Assembly: GCA_023055355.1 (NCBI GenBank)
Contig: JALJCS010000050.1
Span: forward strand, 744,001-808,000
Origin: Agelaius tricolor
Lineage: Eukaryota; Chordata; Aves; Passeriformes; Icteridae
Length of the DNA: 64,000 nucleotides
Direction: 5' to 3'
Translations under genes and position numbers: made by a program
Notes under the pieces: model-generated
What the model saw: the letters and a program-made list of their open reading frames with translations, nothing else
Database searches by the model: none
Told to the model about the DNA's origin: nothing
Shown: positions 35,236 through 46,275 of the stretch, piece after piece
Layout of the letters: each line of letters starts with the position of its first letter
How positions within the stretch are numbered: position 1 is the first letter of the stretch

Positions 35236-35864
35236 GCTCGTCGCCCGTGGACGCCAGAGAGGTCTCGGGGCAGCCCGGGGGCCCGGGCGGGTTGGCGATG
35301 TCGCCGTGGTCGCCGGCCGGGGGCAGCACAGCGGGACTTTGGCCGTCGCGGGGAAGGCGGGAGAGGTCTGAGGGGAAGAGGGGTCCCGCCTGTACAGGGA
35401 ATAAATGGGGGAGCCCAGTCCTCCTGTGGGAAAAATGCGTATTTTATGATTGGCTTTTCGCAAATATTCAAATGAATATTATATGTGTTATGTCAGAAAG
35501 TTATGCTGTATTAATTTTCTTAAGTACTGTGTTAAATCTAGTTTTAGGTTATAACATAATGTTAAAATAAAAACTATGCTATGTGAGATACTTTTTTTTT
35601 AAAGAAAGGACTTGCAGCGAGATAGCAGCCACAGGACACCTAAATCTTTCAGAGAAAGAGAATTTATTGCTTTCCTATCAGAGGAAACGAACTTCTTCCT
35701 GCCTGCTCAGCCCTGAAGACGCCGTCAGGATTCAGAGGAAGAAGTTGACACTGAACAGACTCCTTGGTTTGAATGGAATTTATGCATCATGTATGAGGTG
35801 TATGAATATGCAACAGGTTATTGTCTTTAAGGGTTAATCCTCTCTTAAAGTTTGTCTTTTTTCA
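35236..35864. other. Region upstream of the SYCP1 promoter, no gene seen
   Basis: GC-rich to about 35400, then abruptly AT-rich. AATAAA-like words at 35399 and 35566 could belong to decayed LTR sequence. Short open frames have no recognisable content. Confidence 0.4.
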
Positions 35865-36304
35865 GGCTTATTTTGCCCAGAAAAAGGTACCCAGATATCC
35901 GTAACTCTTTGTTTGTATTGTCTCATATTGTACTAATCCAAATTTGCCAAGTTATTATTACTCGAATTATATTGCTCTTTTTCTAACCATTTTATTACTA
36001 TGAAACTTTTAAAAATTTAAAAAACAAGTGATTGGCGTTTTTCACATCCTGTGAGCCCCTGGTGTTGTAAATGGCTCCCCCAGAAACATCAGTACATGGG
36101 ATGTTGTGTGTTGGGCACTGTGTGAAAAACACCAATCACTTGTTTTTAAACTTTTTAAAAATTGCTATAAAACAATTAAATTGTTTTATAAAACAGTAAT
36201 ATAATTAAAGTAATAAAACTTAGGACAATTAGGATTTAGGAGAATACGAGACAATAAGAACAAAGAGTTACAGATGTCCAAGTACCTTTTTCTGGGCAAA
36301 AGCC
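35865..36304. repeat. Local palindrome, ~185-bp arms around a ~70-bp loop
   Basis: The left arm (from GGCTTATTTTGCCCAGAAAAAGG at 35865 to about 36047) pairs with the right arm (about 36121 to GGGCAAAAGCC at 36304). The innermost ~28 bases (AAACAAGTGATTGGCGTTTTTCACA and its complement) match almost perfectly, and the outer parts are 75-85 percent similar by eye. It could form a cruciform or a hairpin transcript. Confidence 0.85.
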
Positions 36305-36924
36305 TTGTGATGGTTGGTGGGCATGGAAAGCTGGCCTGGGCCCCTTGCTCAGGGCTGGTGTCAGTGCCCAGAGCCAGAGGGGATCCCTTGCTGGGGGCTG
36401 TGCCATGGCCACCTGCCCTGTGCCGCGCTGGCCGCTCAGGCACCAGGAACCAGCAGCCAAGGGCACTGCCAGGGCCAAAGGCCAGGTCAGCCAGACAGAA
36501 AGGGGCAGGGCTGGGCACTGTTTCCATGGCAACCGGCACTGGGGGGGACACCTGGGGCACCTGGCCTGGCAGTTGCCATGGAAAGCCCTGGCAGGCACTG
36601 AGGGCACAGCCCCTGGCACTGAGACACTGCTGGGCCGGGTGCTGAGCACAGCGCTGAGCACGCAGAGATGGTTTTGTTCTTGCTGAGCTGCAGCACAGCC
36701 AAGGCCTGTCCTGCCCCTCGTCCAGCCACGCTGGGGAGGGGCTGGGGCTGCGGGGGAGCTTGGCAGGGGACACAGCCAGGACAGGTGACCCCAACTGACC
36801 CCGGGCACAGCCCAGACCAGAGCACATCATGCTCAGGGTATGAAGGGGGGAACAAGGAGCAAGGGGGGAATTTTGGAGGGAGGCTTTTTGCCTTCCCAGC
36901 TAACACTTAGGCAAGAGGGGGCCC
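36305..36924. other. GC-rich stretch, no gene assigned
   Basis: Open frames on both strands (36186-36830 minus, 36274-36686 plus) overlap and lack any recognisable domain. Likely degenerate retroelement sequence, given its neighbours. Confidence 0.35.
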
Positions 36925-37070
36925 TGTTTCACCAGTGGGCAGGGTCACTACCAAAGACACAGACACCAACTGAAGGAATTGTGGCATTTATATCATGCAC
37001 AGCTGCAAAGAATGACAAAAGGATAAGCTCAGCAAAGCACATCATCATTAGCAAAGAATTACAAAAGAAG
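36925..37070. repeat. Direct repeat copy A of a retroelement-like block
   Basis: CCAGTGGGCAGGGTCACTACCAAAGACACAGACACC...CTGAAGGAATT...GCAAAGAATGACAAAAGGA is similar to 39125-39260 (same order of words). The spacing and the dUTPase-like stretch between the copies suggest both belong to degenerate retroviral sequence, possibly LTR or flanking remnants. Confidence 0.55.
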
Positions 37071-37579
37071 CTCAGCAATCCATCAGAACTCATCATTACA
37101 TTTTGATGACTAACCCCTTGGTCAAACACTAGAGGTGTTTGTGGCAGACAAAGATTCTGGCTGACTATCAAGGTACACCTTACAGACATCAGTAGTACTT
37201 TGGTGACACCGTTCTTCATTCTTTTTTCTCAATCTCCTTGGAGTTAGGAACAAGAATTCTGTTGTCCATGGAGCTGGCACCTTTTTAATTCCAGAATAAT
37301 GCCCCCAGGCCCTTTGCTGTTCAGCTTTACCATGTTGTCTGGGGCTAACAAGGCTTGGGGGGCCCTTTCCCCTCTGGCTGGAAGGGGCCGGGTCCCAGTC
37401 CCTGAGGGGCACCCGGGCTCCTGGATGCAATTCCTGTGCAAGTCCCTCAGTGTCACAGCAGCCTTCCCATGGAGCCCCGTGGATCAGAGCATTTGCCAAA
37501 GGGGCCCTTGGGGCAAACAGGGAGATTTGGTCTGGCAGCATGTGTAAAACAATATCCTGTCACATCTACTTGTTCTCAC

Positions 37580-38110
37580 ACACAGTCCTTGGCTGCAGGG
37601 ACACATTCCCATTGTTCCTGCCCAGCTTTCAGGACTCCCGAGTTGGCTTTTCCAGGAGCTGCTCCTTCAGCTGCCTCGGGAGGGCCATTTGGCCTCCGGA
37701 CCCACACTCTGGCTCCATTATTAGGACTGCTGCATCCAAACCCTTTATCTCCACAAACGGTGGTGATTGGAGCTGGAGCTCCTTTTTTCACAATCGTTCC
37801 TAAAATTGCAATATCAATAATTGTGCTACCCTGCCATGGGGTTGAATAATCCAATCCTGGTCACTATTGTTTCACAGAATTACTGTAATTTCTCCTGGAT
37901 ATTCTGCATCGATTCCTCCTGCCATGACATGAACACTTTGCAAGGCCAAGCTCCAAGGGAGCAGTTACCAAAGCAAAGTGTCCTGGAGGAATCTGAATTC
38001 CTGTTTCAGTATTGATGGCTCTCATTTGCTTTGAATTCATCCTCATTAATTCCAATGCATGAAGGCCCAGCCCTGCAGCCTCTGGGCTGGCCCTGCCAGG
38101 GGCCATCACA
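37580..38110 (-). pseudogene. Degenerate retroviral dUTPase-like coding remnant
   Basis: On the minus strand [20 protein letters not shown] resembles the dUTPase motif around P-P-G-x-F/Y plus its following strand. About 400 bases on, a C-terminal GDKGFG then SSSPNN resembles the glycine-rich last motif, in a different frame with a stop between. Betaretroviral and ERVL-type elements carry a dUTPase, so this is probably a decayed retrovirus on the minus strand. Confidence 0.5.
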
Positions 38111-38499
38111 GCCAGAACAATTTCCCAGGCAGTCCAAGTCTCACTGCCCATGGTTGGATTTGCAAATTGGGGGCAGCCGTGCACAGCCAGGGGGTTTCCA
38201 TTTCCCCCGTGGGCCATTGTTCAGGGCATGGAGCACATCTGGGAGATGGGTTCTCCATGGGCAAAGGTTCCCATCTCCTCATTTTATCAACTGCTCTTTT
38301 AACAACCCCTTCACCCGTTCAACCAATCCTGCAGCTTGTGCATAGTCTGGTACATGAAAAGCCCTGCAGGCTTCATCCCTGTATTTTTCACAGCAACAGA
38401 CAAAGCACTCTGCATCACAGTATCAGCAAACCCTGGGGAAATAGCCAATTTCATCCCTTCCTCCTTTTTACTTTGTCTACAATCTCACAAAGTTGACCA

Positions 38500-39120
38500 C
38501 TGACATGAGGGTCCTGGCCAATCCTGTTCTGTAGGGTATTTAGAGTTACATTCCTGAGCAGCCAAAGCTACCAAATTAGTATTGTCAGCACTATTTCACA
38601 TTATTATTATTTCATATGTAGATATACATATTGATATACATATAGACAGATAAATACATATATATATAATATATATATATAAATACACAACTATATATAA
38701 GTATATTAAGGTCTTATTATACAATAAATACATATAGTTATTTAGTATATTGATATTTCACTGATACAAATGCAGCTGAGCTCAAGATTAAAACCTTCTT
38801 CTCTTGCTCCATGTGGGAGCATTCCAACAATAATTGCTCCTTCTGAAGCTGCTGTTTCCAATGGACTCTTAACAAATTCATCTTTGTCTGCCCAAACCCA
38901 CAAGTCCTTTTCCTTTTCCATGTGCAATTTTTGGATGCATTTGAAGACATCCAGGGCTGCAGCTTCTTTTACCCGACTGCCCCACTGCTCCCACGGGGCT
39001 CCCACCTCAGCCCACTCCAGAGCCAGGGAACTCCAGGGAAGGGCTTCCCATCTGGGAATTTCTGATGGCACTGATGCCTCACATTGACATTGAACAAGTG
39101 ACATTTGGTTGGGATCTGGC
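38500..39120. other. AT microsatellite region and unassigned sequence
   Basis: 38600-38760 is a run of (TA)n and ATACATATAT words. 38760-39120 carries minus-strand open frames without a family I recognise, probably part of the degenerate retroviral stretch. Confidence 0.4.
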
Positions 39121-39124
39121 CAGA

Positions 39125-39260
39125 CTGGGCCAGTTTGGTTTGACCAGTGAGCAAAGTCAGCACCAAAGACACAGACTCCAGCTGAAGGAATCAGTGTCAT
39201 TTCCTGCAGTTCAGAGCAGCAAAGAATCACAAAAGGAGCAGCTCAGCAATGCACCCAATC
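39125..39260. repeat. Direct repeat copy B of a retroelement-like block
   Basis: Same orientation and word order as 36925-37070 (CCAGTGAGCAAAGTCA...CACCAAAGACACAGACTCC...GCAAAGAATCACAAAAGGA). Confidence 0.55.
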
Positions 39261-40600
39261 ATCCCCACCAAAGATTGCCTGCAGTGGTTAAGAAAGATGC
39301 AGCAGCATTTCCCCTCAGCCTTTCCCATCCCCCAGATGCACACAGCAGCTGGGGAAGCTGTCACAGCCAAGGGCTGCAGAGCCACTCCTGGGCACTGGCA
39401 ATTCCTGCAGGTGCCTCCAGCCCCAGCTGAGGCTCCAAGCCTGCTGGGAGAGGGCCCAGCTCTGACAGTGCTGCATGAACAAACTGACAGCACTGCTAGT
39501 GTGCCAACATCTGCTTTCATCCTCCTCTTGGCTTCCTACCAAAGTCTGGCCAGGCCTCAAGGAGGAGCCAAGGCAGCTGACTTTGATCCTTCAGCCCCAC
39601 ACAAGGCCAGATGTCAGATTTCATGGCCTTCTCTGGCTTCTAAATACACAAAGGTCCATCCATGTTTCACTAAGGAGTGGCTACATCTATCACAGTGCTA
39701 ATGACCATGCATATCTCAGCAGGGAGCAGATACAAAGATAACCTTTGCTTGGAAGGTTCCTCCAGAGGCCACCTTTGGCTCAGGGCCTGCTGTCCAGGCC
39801 TCACTCAGGGCTGCTGTGCAGGCCTTGGCACTTCAGGGACGTGCTTTAGTGCTGGGCTTGGCACTGCTGGCTGAGCGGCTGCACTGGGTGAGCTCAGAGG
39901 GCTTTTCCAACAGAAAGGATTCTGTGATTCCATGATGATATCCGCTGCATTCAGCTGGGGCTATTTCAGCAGCATTACTTTGCTCCAGAAGTTCCCTCTT
40001 GCCCAGCTCCTGTGGCCTGAGGCTTCAGCTCCTTCAGCTCCTGGTGCTGAGCTGCTCATGCTGAACGAGAGCACTTGGAGAGACGAATCCAGTCCATGCA
40101 ATTCCTTCTGGGACACGCAGAGGGGAGGCTGTGCAAACAGGAGCATTGTTTGCTGTGGCCTCCTCTCTGCCCTTCACGCCTTTCAGCACTTTGAAGCAGC
40201 CAAGAGCTTTCTCCAAGAGTGCAATGGAGCAGCTGTTCCTGCTCGCAGGCCTGGCTCTTCCCAGTCTCTGCCCTTGCCTGCTTCTGTCCCTCTTGCTGTG
40301 CCCTCTGTTCCCCCAGGGCTGGCTGGCTGCTGCCCAGGACTGTGGCACTGGCACTGATCCAGTGCTCCAGAGCCTCCTTTCTGTGCCCTTGGAGCTGCCT
40401 GGGCACAGCAGCCTTTTCCATCTGCAAGCTCCCCATGGACAGGGAGTGCCCAGCTCCGTTCCTTGCACAGCCTCCAGGAGCCCAGGGCTGCCATCTCAAG
40501 TCCCTGCTGGCACTGGGGGCTCCCAGGTGCCTCAGGCTGCTCTGACACCGCTGCACACGGGAGGGAACAGGGCCAGGGGCTGTGCTGAAAGTCAGCTCCA

Positions 40601-40641
<41 letters not shown>

Positions 40642-41463
40642 GGGGTCATTGTGCAGCCCTGGCCCAGAGTCAGGGATCAGATGCTGCCAGTCTCTTCCAG
40701 CCCTGGCTGCTCAGAGGTTGGGCCTTGGAGCCTCATTGGCCAAAGGCAGCTGCTGCTGGGCCCTCTGTGTGTGCCCGTGTTCAGCAGTGCTGCTCCATCA
40801 GTCTGTGCCCAGCAACGGGGAAAAGCCTCAGCCCTGCAGGGCCAGGAGCTGCCGGGCTCTGCCTGAGCAGCTCAGCCAGCAGCAAGGGAGCTGCTCCACA
40901 CAGGAACCAGGAGCAAAGGACATTCCTTCTGTAGGACATGTTTTCTATTTAAAGGAAAAAAAGGAAAAAGAAGAAAAACTATATAAAATGTGAAAGATGA
41001 AAACAAAACCCAAGTGTTAGTGAAAAAGTTCTGAAACTTTGCATTAAGAGGTAAATGATCTTTTTTAAAGGGGAACTCAGTTATTTACATTGTAAATGTG
41101 CTGATGGCATGGATCCATCTTACTGACCTCAGAAGCCTTTTAAAAGATTTTGGGCTTTGTTTCCAACATTGCCATTTGAAATTGTGCTCAAAGCAAGAGG
41201 AAATTGCTTTGTGCCCTTCCCGCTCCAAGCAGGACTGGGAATGGAAACTCTGTCAAAGCCCAAATCCTTTAGAAGATGCCCTTCCTTCTCAGCCTGGGAA
41301 GGAGCTGCACATTCCCTTTGAAACTGTCAGGGATTTCTTAGAGACACAACGTGCCACTTAGGGGTTCTTACTCTGGTTTGGCAGTGCAGAAGAGCAATTC
41401 TCCATCCAACAGCTCCAGACTGCACTGCCTCAGGAACACGGCCCACTCGCCAGCTTTGGCCCA
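39261..41463. other. Mixed GC-rich region, no gene assigned
   Basis: It contains a possible short CR1 tail (about 39850-39935, ...CTTTTCCAACAGAAAGGATTCTGTGATTCC), a (CTG)13 run at 40602-40640 and several chance open frames. An exon-like stretch on the minus strand at about 41360-41475 has an AG acceptor-like tract but no recognisable protein. Confidence 0.35.
40602..40640. repeat. (CTG)13 trinucleotide repeat
   Basis: Pure 39-base CTG run on the plus strand. A second CAG run of similar size lies at 42911-42948 within the PIM pseudogene. Confidence 0.95.
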
Positions 41464-41819
41464 CTCAGGCACTTCTAGAGGAGGAAGAAAGTGCAATTGC
41501 ACAATTCCAGCCAATCAAGAAGGAAGAATGGGACAGACAAACACCCTGTGCAGATCCAGGCGTTCAGCTGGGACTGTGGAGGGTTTGGGTTCTTGCCAAT
41601 TGGATGTGTGTCCCCAGCTGCAATCTCTGGGCCTGCAGCAGAGTCTCACTCAGCTGCCAAAGCAGAAAGCTCAGGCACTGTGCTCGCAAGGGGCTCGTCT
41701 GATGCAAAGCTGTCAGAGCAACGGGAGGGCAGAGCCAGCCCAGCTGGGCCCAGGGCTGAGCCCAGCAGAGCCCTGGCAGAGCTCAGAGCAGCCTCAGCAG
41801 CCGCAGAGCCCGGCTGCAA

Positions 41820-42908
41820 GGAGAGAAAGCAGAAAGTGCCCGTCAGCTGAGGGCTCCTGTGCCCTTGTGCCAAGGCCTGCGGTGCCCAGGCCGTGCTGGC
41901 TGTGCCCAGAGCTGTGCCCAGAGCTGCCCATCCCTGCTGCCTTTGGCAGCAGAGCAGGAGGGCAGGACATGTGCCCAGCCTGCAGCCAGCCACGGCACAT
42001 CCAGCCCTCAGCAGCTGCCCAGAGCAGGATGCTCCTGTGCTCGCTGCCATCTCCCAAAAGCTCTGATCCCACCCTGCCAAGCACACAGGGACCCACCTCA
42101 CGCCAGCCACGGCTGCAAGAAAAGCTGCTCCCAAACCATGGCCTCAGCCTTCTCCAAGGCCACCGCCCATCCACGCCACAGCTGCTCCCAAGCACTTCCC
42201 CATCCACACTGCACCACCTGGAACGCTTCCTCTGGAAAAACAAACAAAACATTCTTGAAAAGAGATTAGAGACAAAAAGGGAGAACAAGAAAAATGGGAA
42301 GAACTCTTATCTCTGTCAGGGCCTTGAGGAAGGCCCAACTCCTACATGGTAGGGAAAAACCCAGCCATGGGTGAGGGAAGCCCACGCTTTCTCACTTCCA
42401 CCCTGCACTGCCCCCCAAAATCACGGTGATCCCAAAGCAAACAAGGGCAGTGCAGCAGCCCAGCCCTTCCTTGCCTGCAGAGCAAAGCAGCCCCTGCACA
42501 GCTTCTGGAGTCCCACCTCTGCTCCCACCATGGGGCTTTGCTTGTGTCGGGCTGGCTGCCCCAGCCCCAGCCCCAGCCCAGGCCACGGTGGCTGCTGGGG
42601 GCTGTTGCCAGGGCCAGGAGCCCACTCCCATTTGTACCCAGCCCAGCCCATGCCCCAGCCCTGCCAAAAGCAGCTGGGCAGCGACTGAAGAATGAGTTGC
42701 ATCTGCCCCAGCAAAGGGGGAACCTTTGCTTCCCAGCCAGGCTGGGCCATGCCCAAATCTGGCAGCATTTCCCCGCGTGGGGACTCATCTGCAAATTCCC
42801 TGTGGAGTCTGGCTTTGAAGAAGGTGCCAGAATCAAAGTCCATCACCTTCAGCCTCCAGTGGCCAGGCTGAGGAAGAGCTTCTCATCCTTTATGTCATCC
42901 TGGCTGTC

Positions 42909-42949
<41 letters not shown>

Positions 42950-42974
42950 CCCCACCCGGTACAGCTTCTCCAGG
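41820..42974 (-). pseudogene. PIM1-like kinase pseudogene (tandem partner of the intact gene)
   Basis: Minus strand, 5' part at 42974. A P-loop-exon start reading LEKLYRVGM runs straight into a CTG run (42911-42948) instead of the glycine loop. It is followed by DDIKDEKLF...LATGG and VMDFDSGTFFKA, the catalytic-loop and DFG region of the same family. The segment between, including the VAIK lysine, is missing, and DFG reads DFD. The donor that follows the DFG exon is ATGAGTCC where the intact gene has GTGAGCCC. Intron sequence at 42520-42600 and 41820-42050 matches the intact gene's introns (44190-44260 and 43380-43600), so this is a same-orientation duplication, later decayed. Confidence 0.8.
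42911..42948. repeat. (CAG)n repeat, about 12 units, in the PIM pseudogene
   Basis: It lies exactly where the glycine-rich loop should continue. Read on the minus strand it gives a leucine run (or alanine in another frame). Confidence 0.92.
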
Positions 42975-43265
42975 GGCTCCTGCTCCTTCCCTGGGGGCAG
43001 ACCAGGCTCTCAGGGCTCTGCCCAGGGCCCCAGCTGTCAGGGAATCAGCACAAGCAAAACCAGCTTGGATGGCGGCCACCAGTGCTGGGCAGAGCAGCTC
43101 AGCTGCAGCACAAGGGCTGCGTGTGCCCATCCCATGACCCCCGTGCAGTGACACAGGCAGCACAAAAAGGTCTGGGTTCCTTTGCTTCTGATTGCCATGG
43201 CATGTGTGGAGCTGCAACTTACCAGGGCCCTGCATCAAAGTGTGCCTGTGGCTCTCTCCCTTCTT

Positions 43266-45746
43266 CTACGGCCGAGAAATATCCTGCACCCAAGGATCAG
43301 AGAACAGGTCTTCTAATGTGGGTCTTTCCAAGGAGTTCACGGATAAACACCACCTGATCAGATCTTTGCACTCTGGGCAGAGAAAGCAGAAACTGCCGGT
43401 CAGCCAGAGAAGGCCCCTGTCCGCTTTGCCCCACTATTGCCATGCCCAGGCCTTGCTGGATGCACTCAGGGCTGGGCCTAAACTTTCCCATCCATTCCCT
43501 GTTTTGGAGGAGAGCAGGACATGTGCCACCTCCTCAGCAGCTGCCAGAGCGGGATGTTCACGAGCCCACTGCTGGCTCCCAACACTGGGATTCCCCCCGT
43601 GCCCAGAGAAGAGGATCCACCTTGAGAGAGCCCTTGTGGCAGCGGGAGCTGGCCCCAGCTGAGGTTCCGGCCCCTCCTGAAAGGGTGCTCCCCGCAGACC
43701 ATCTGGTGCAGCAGGATGCCCAGGGACCAGATCGTTGCTGCCTCGCCATGGTACCAGCCAAAGTGGGTCCATTCCGGGGGGCTGTAGGACGGTGTTCCTA
43801 TGGAATACAAATGGAGTTCAGCAGGGGGATGCTGCTGCTCCCAGAGCCTGGCCCCAGCATCCCTGGGCCTGCGGGGGCTGCATCAGTGGCACACAGGGTG
43901 ACCACTGCCCTCTCGCCAGCACCTGGGACTTGTGCACAAACTAAGGCTTGGAAAAGAAGCCACTGGTGTCAGAAGAGGGCAGAGGAAGCCCTGGCTAAGC
44001 CTGACCATGACAAGCAAAGGAAAAACCCTCTCTGTGCTGGGGAAAACATGCCCTTATCCTCCCTGCCTGCATTGCCCCTAAAATATTAGGAAGCAAAGGC
44101 TAACAGGGCGAGTTGAGTAGTGCAAGCCCTTCCTCTCGCCTGCACACCAAACTGGCTGGGGCACAGGTTCCACCCCCCTCTCTGCTACCCCCACCCACGG
44201 GGGTTTTGGTCGGGCTGGCTGCCCCAGCCCAGCCCCAGTCCTGGGCAGAGTGGCTGGCAAAGGCTGCCAGCAGGGCTGGAAGATGGCTGCCCACCCAGCC
44301 CCGCTCTAAAGCAACTCAGCTGAAGACTCAGTCCCCTGACTGGCAGCAAAAGGGAGAATCCCCGCTGCCACAGCCAGCTTGGGCTGGGAGATGTTGGGCC
44401 ATGAGATCCCGGGACCAGGAGTACACCCTTACGTGGGCTCACCTGCAAAGTGGGTGTAGGCTGTGTCTTTCAGGTAGGTGCCACAGCCAAAGTCGATCAA
44501 TTTGGCCTGCCCGGTGGCCAGGTCAAGCACGATGTTCTCTGGTTTGATGTCGCGGTGCAGGACCCCGCAGCTGGTGCAGTGCCGCACGGCCTCCAGCACC
44601 TGGCGGAACAGCTCCCGTGCCACCTCCTCGGGCACGAACCGCCGTGCCCGAATGACACGATGCAGGTCCTGACACCGCTCTGGCCGCTCCATCACCATCA
44701 CGATGTGGTTGGGCAGCTCGAACCACTCAAGCAGCTGCACCACGCCGGGGAAGCCAGTGGACACCTTGGCCTGCAGCACGATCTCCAGCGGGGCCCTGCT
44801 GCCGTCGGGCTGCGGGAGGAGCACGATGCCCTCAGTGGGGCCGATGCCGTGCCAGGCCTGGGGAAGCCCTGAGCCAGCCCGGGATGCTCTGCGCCCTGCG
44901 CTGCGCCCACGCCCGCTCCCCCTCGAGGCGTCCTGGCGGCTTCCACCGTGCCGGGCCTCGGCTCATCCCCGCCCGGCAGCCCCGGCTGCTGCCCCTGGCC
45001 CCGCTCACTCACCAGCTCGCCGCAGTGCCGGACGCGGTTCCGTGGCACCCTCTTGATGGCCACCTGCAAGCCAAGGACAGCAGCGGGCTCAGCTCGCCGC
45101 CCGCCCTGCCCAGCCCCATCCTCCTCCTCCTCCTCCTCCGCCCCCTCGTCCTGCGCCCGCCGCCGGCCCCGCCGCTCACCGGGGCGCCGTCCGAGAGCCG
45201 CGTGGCCGCGAAGACGCTGCCGAATCCTCCGCGCCCCAGCAGCGAACCCAGGCGGTAGCGCTCCTGCAGGGCCTCGGGCGCCGTCCCTGCGGGCGGGACG
45301 CGGCTGTCAGCGCTCGGCCCGGGGCCAGCAACGGCCCCCGAGCGCCCCTCAGCCGCCCCGGGCCGGCCATGCCCAGGCCTTCGCTCCTCGCAACGCGGCA
45401 CGGGAGGCTCGGGGCCGGCGGCCGCGCTGCCGAGCGGCGGAGCTCGGGCCGGGGAAGCCGCAGCGGAGGCGGCGGCAGCGGCCGCGCCGCCTGTGTCCTC
45501 CGCGGGCCCCGGGAGGAGCCGGGGCCGGGGCCGGGCTCGGGGCTGGAGCCTGCCTCGGGGCCGGGGCCGGGCTCGGGCCAGGCGGAGGCGAAGGGCGGCG
45601 ATGCCGCCCCCGCACACGGCACTGATGCCCGCCCAGCAGCGCCACCGCCAGTAGGGCCAGAGCCGGGCGGAGGCGAGACCGCGGCGGGACGGGCGGGGCC
45701 GGGCACGGGGCAGCCCCGCCCGGGGCCGGGGGCGGGCCGGGGGCAT
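43266..45746 (-). CDS. PIM1-like: PIM1-like serine/threonine kinase, 5 coding exons, 422 aa
   Basis: Exons: 45180-45746, 45013-45063, 44443-44809, 43621-43797, 43266-43372 (stop TAG at 43266-43268). The total is 1269 bases, in frame, with AG acceptors and GT donors (the fourth, GTGGAT, is weak). Exon 1 has a long Arg/Pro/Ala-rich leader from [11 protein letters not shown], then the glycine loop GRGGFGSV. Exon 2 holds VAIK. Exon 3 has the PIM-type hinge [18 protein letters not shown] and DFG (IDFGCGTYL). Exon 4 has [10 protein letters not shown], the PIM form of the activation-segment end, and ATIWSLG. Exon 5 has LIRWCL and ERPTLEDLF. All catalytic residues are present, so it could be active. 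PIM kinases phosphorylate basic Ser/Thr sites and act without activation-loop phosphorylation. The family is expanded in songbirds. Start is the first ATG of the open frame, in a CpG-rich region. The leader is uncertain: a second frame through it is also open. Confidence 0.85.
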
Positions 45747-46080
45747 GGCCCGGCCCGGCAGGGGGAGAGGGAGGCGGGGAGAGGAGAGGGAGGCGGGGAG
45801 AGGAGAGGGACGCCGGGCAAGGGACCCCGGGAGAAGGGTGCCCGACAACGGGAAAGGGAGACTCAGAGAAAGAAAGAGAGAAAGACCAAGAAAGAGAGAA
45901 AGAGAAAGAAGGATAGAAAGAGAAAGATCGTTATAGAATATCTGCTTTTCTGCTTCTGCCGCTGCTGCCGCCGCTGCTGCTGCCGCCGCTGCCGCCGCTG
46001 CAACTGAAGCACCGGGGCCGTTCGTCCCCGTGTCCGTTCCCCGCTCGCCCCACGAGCCCCACGTTCGAGCCCCGCGCGCC
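44880..46080. promoter_or_regulatory. CpG-rich 5' region of the PIM1-like gene
   Basis: Dense CpG from exon 2 to upstream of the ATG. Upstream lie a purine tract (45860-45930, GAAA/GAGA units) and a CTG/CCG trinucleotide mix (45950-46005). No TATA box is seen. Confidence 0.55.
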
Positions 46081-46275
46081 CCGGGCACAGCCCCTGAGTC
46101 TGTCCAAACACGGGAACTTTGCAGCCTTGAGCCCAGGTGCAGAGCCCTGACTCCTGCACACTGGCACAGCAATCCCCTCGCTTGCTGCTCTGCATTGGCC
46201 TGGCTGAGGGGCAAACACTGGCGGGACACCTTCCCTTGGGCTAGGATTCCTACCTGAGCCCAGCACTGCACTTAC

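Larger units (their letters stand above)
34430..35370. promoter_or_regulatory. SYCP1: CpG-rich SYCP1 promoter region
   Basis: GC- and CpG-rich sequence surrounds the SYCP1 start codon (34834-34836) and first donor (34758/34759) in an otherwise AT-rich neighbourhood. No TATA box is seen upstream of the ATG, which fits a CpG-island promoter. It contains two minisatellites (34464-34597 and 35006-35235). Confidence 0.7.

Noticed and set aside
34283..35471. Long frames in the SYCP1 CpG region with repetitive translated products
   Set aside because: Products of GC-rich minisatellites; frames on both strands, no domain, and the SYCP1 first exon occupies the region.
40056..40649. Minus-strand frame beginning with a glutamine run
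   Set aside because: The run is a translated CTG repeat; the rest has no recognisable protein and overlaps frames on the other strand.
41360..41475. Exon-like minus-strand stretch after a pyrimidine tract and AG
   Set aside because: The translation has no match to PIM exon 5 or any family I know, and no partner exon could be found.
45176..45820. Second open minus-strand frame through the PIM-like leader
   Set aside because: It does not lead into the kinase P-loop frame without a frameshift; the frame starting at 45746 does.
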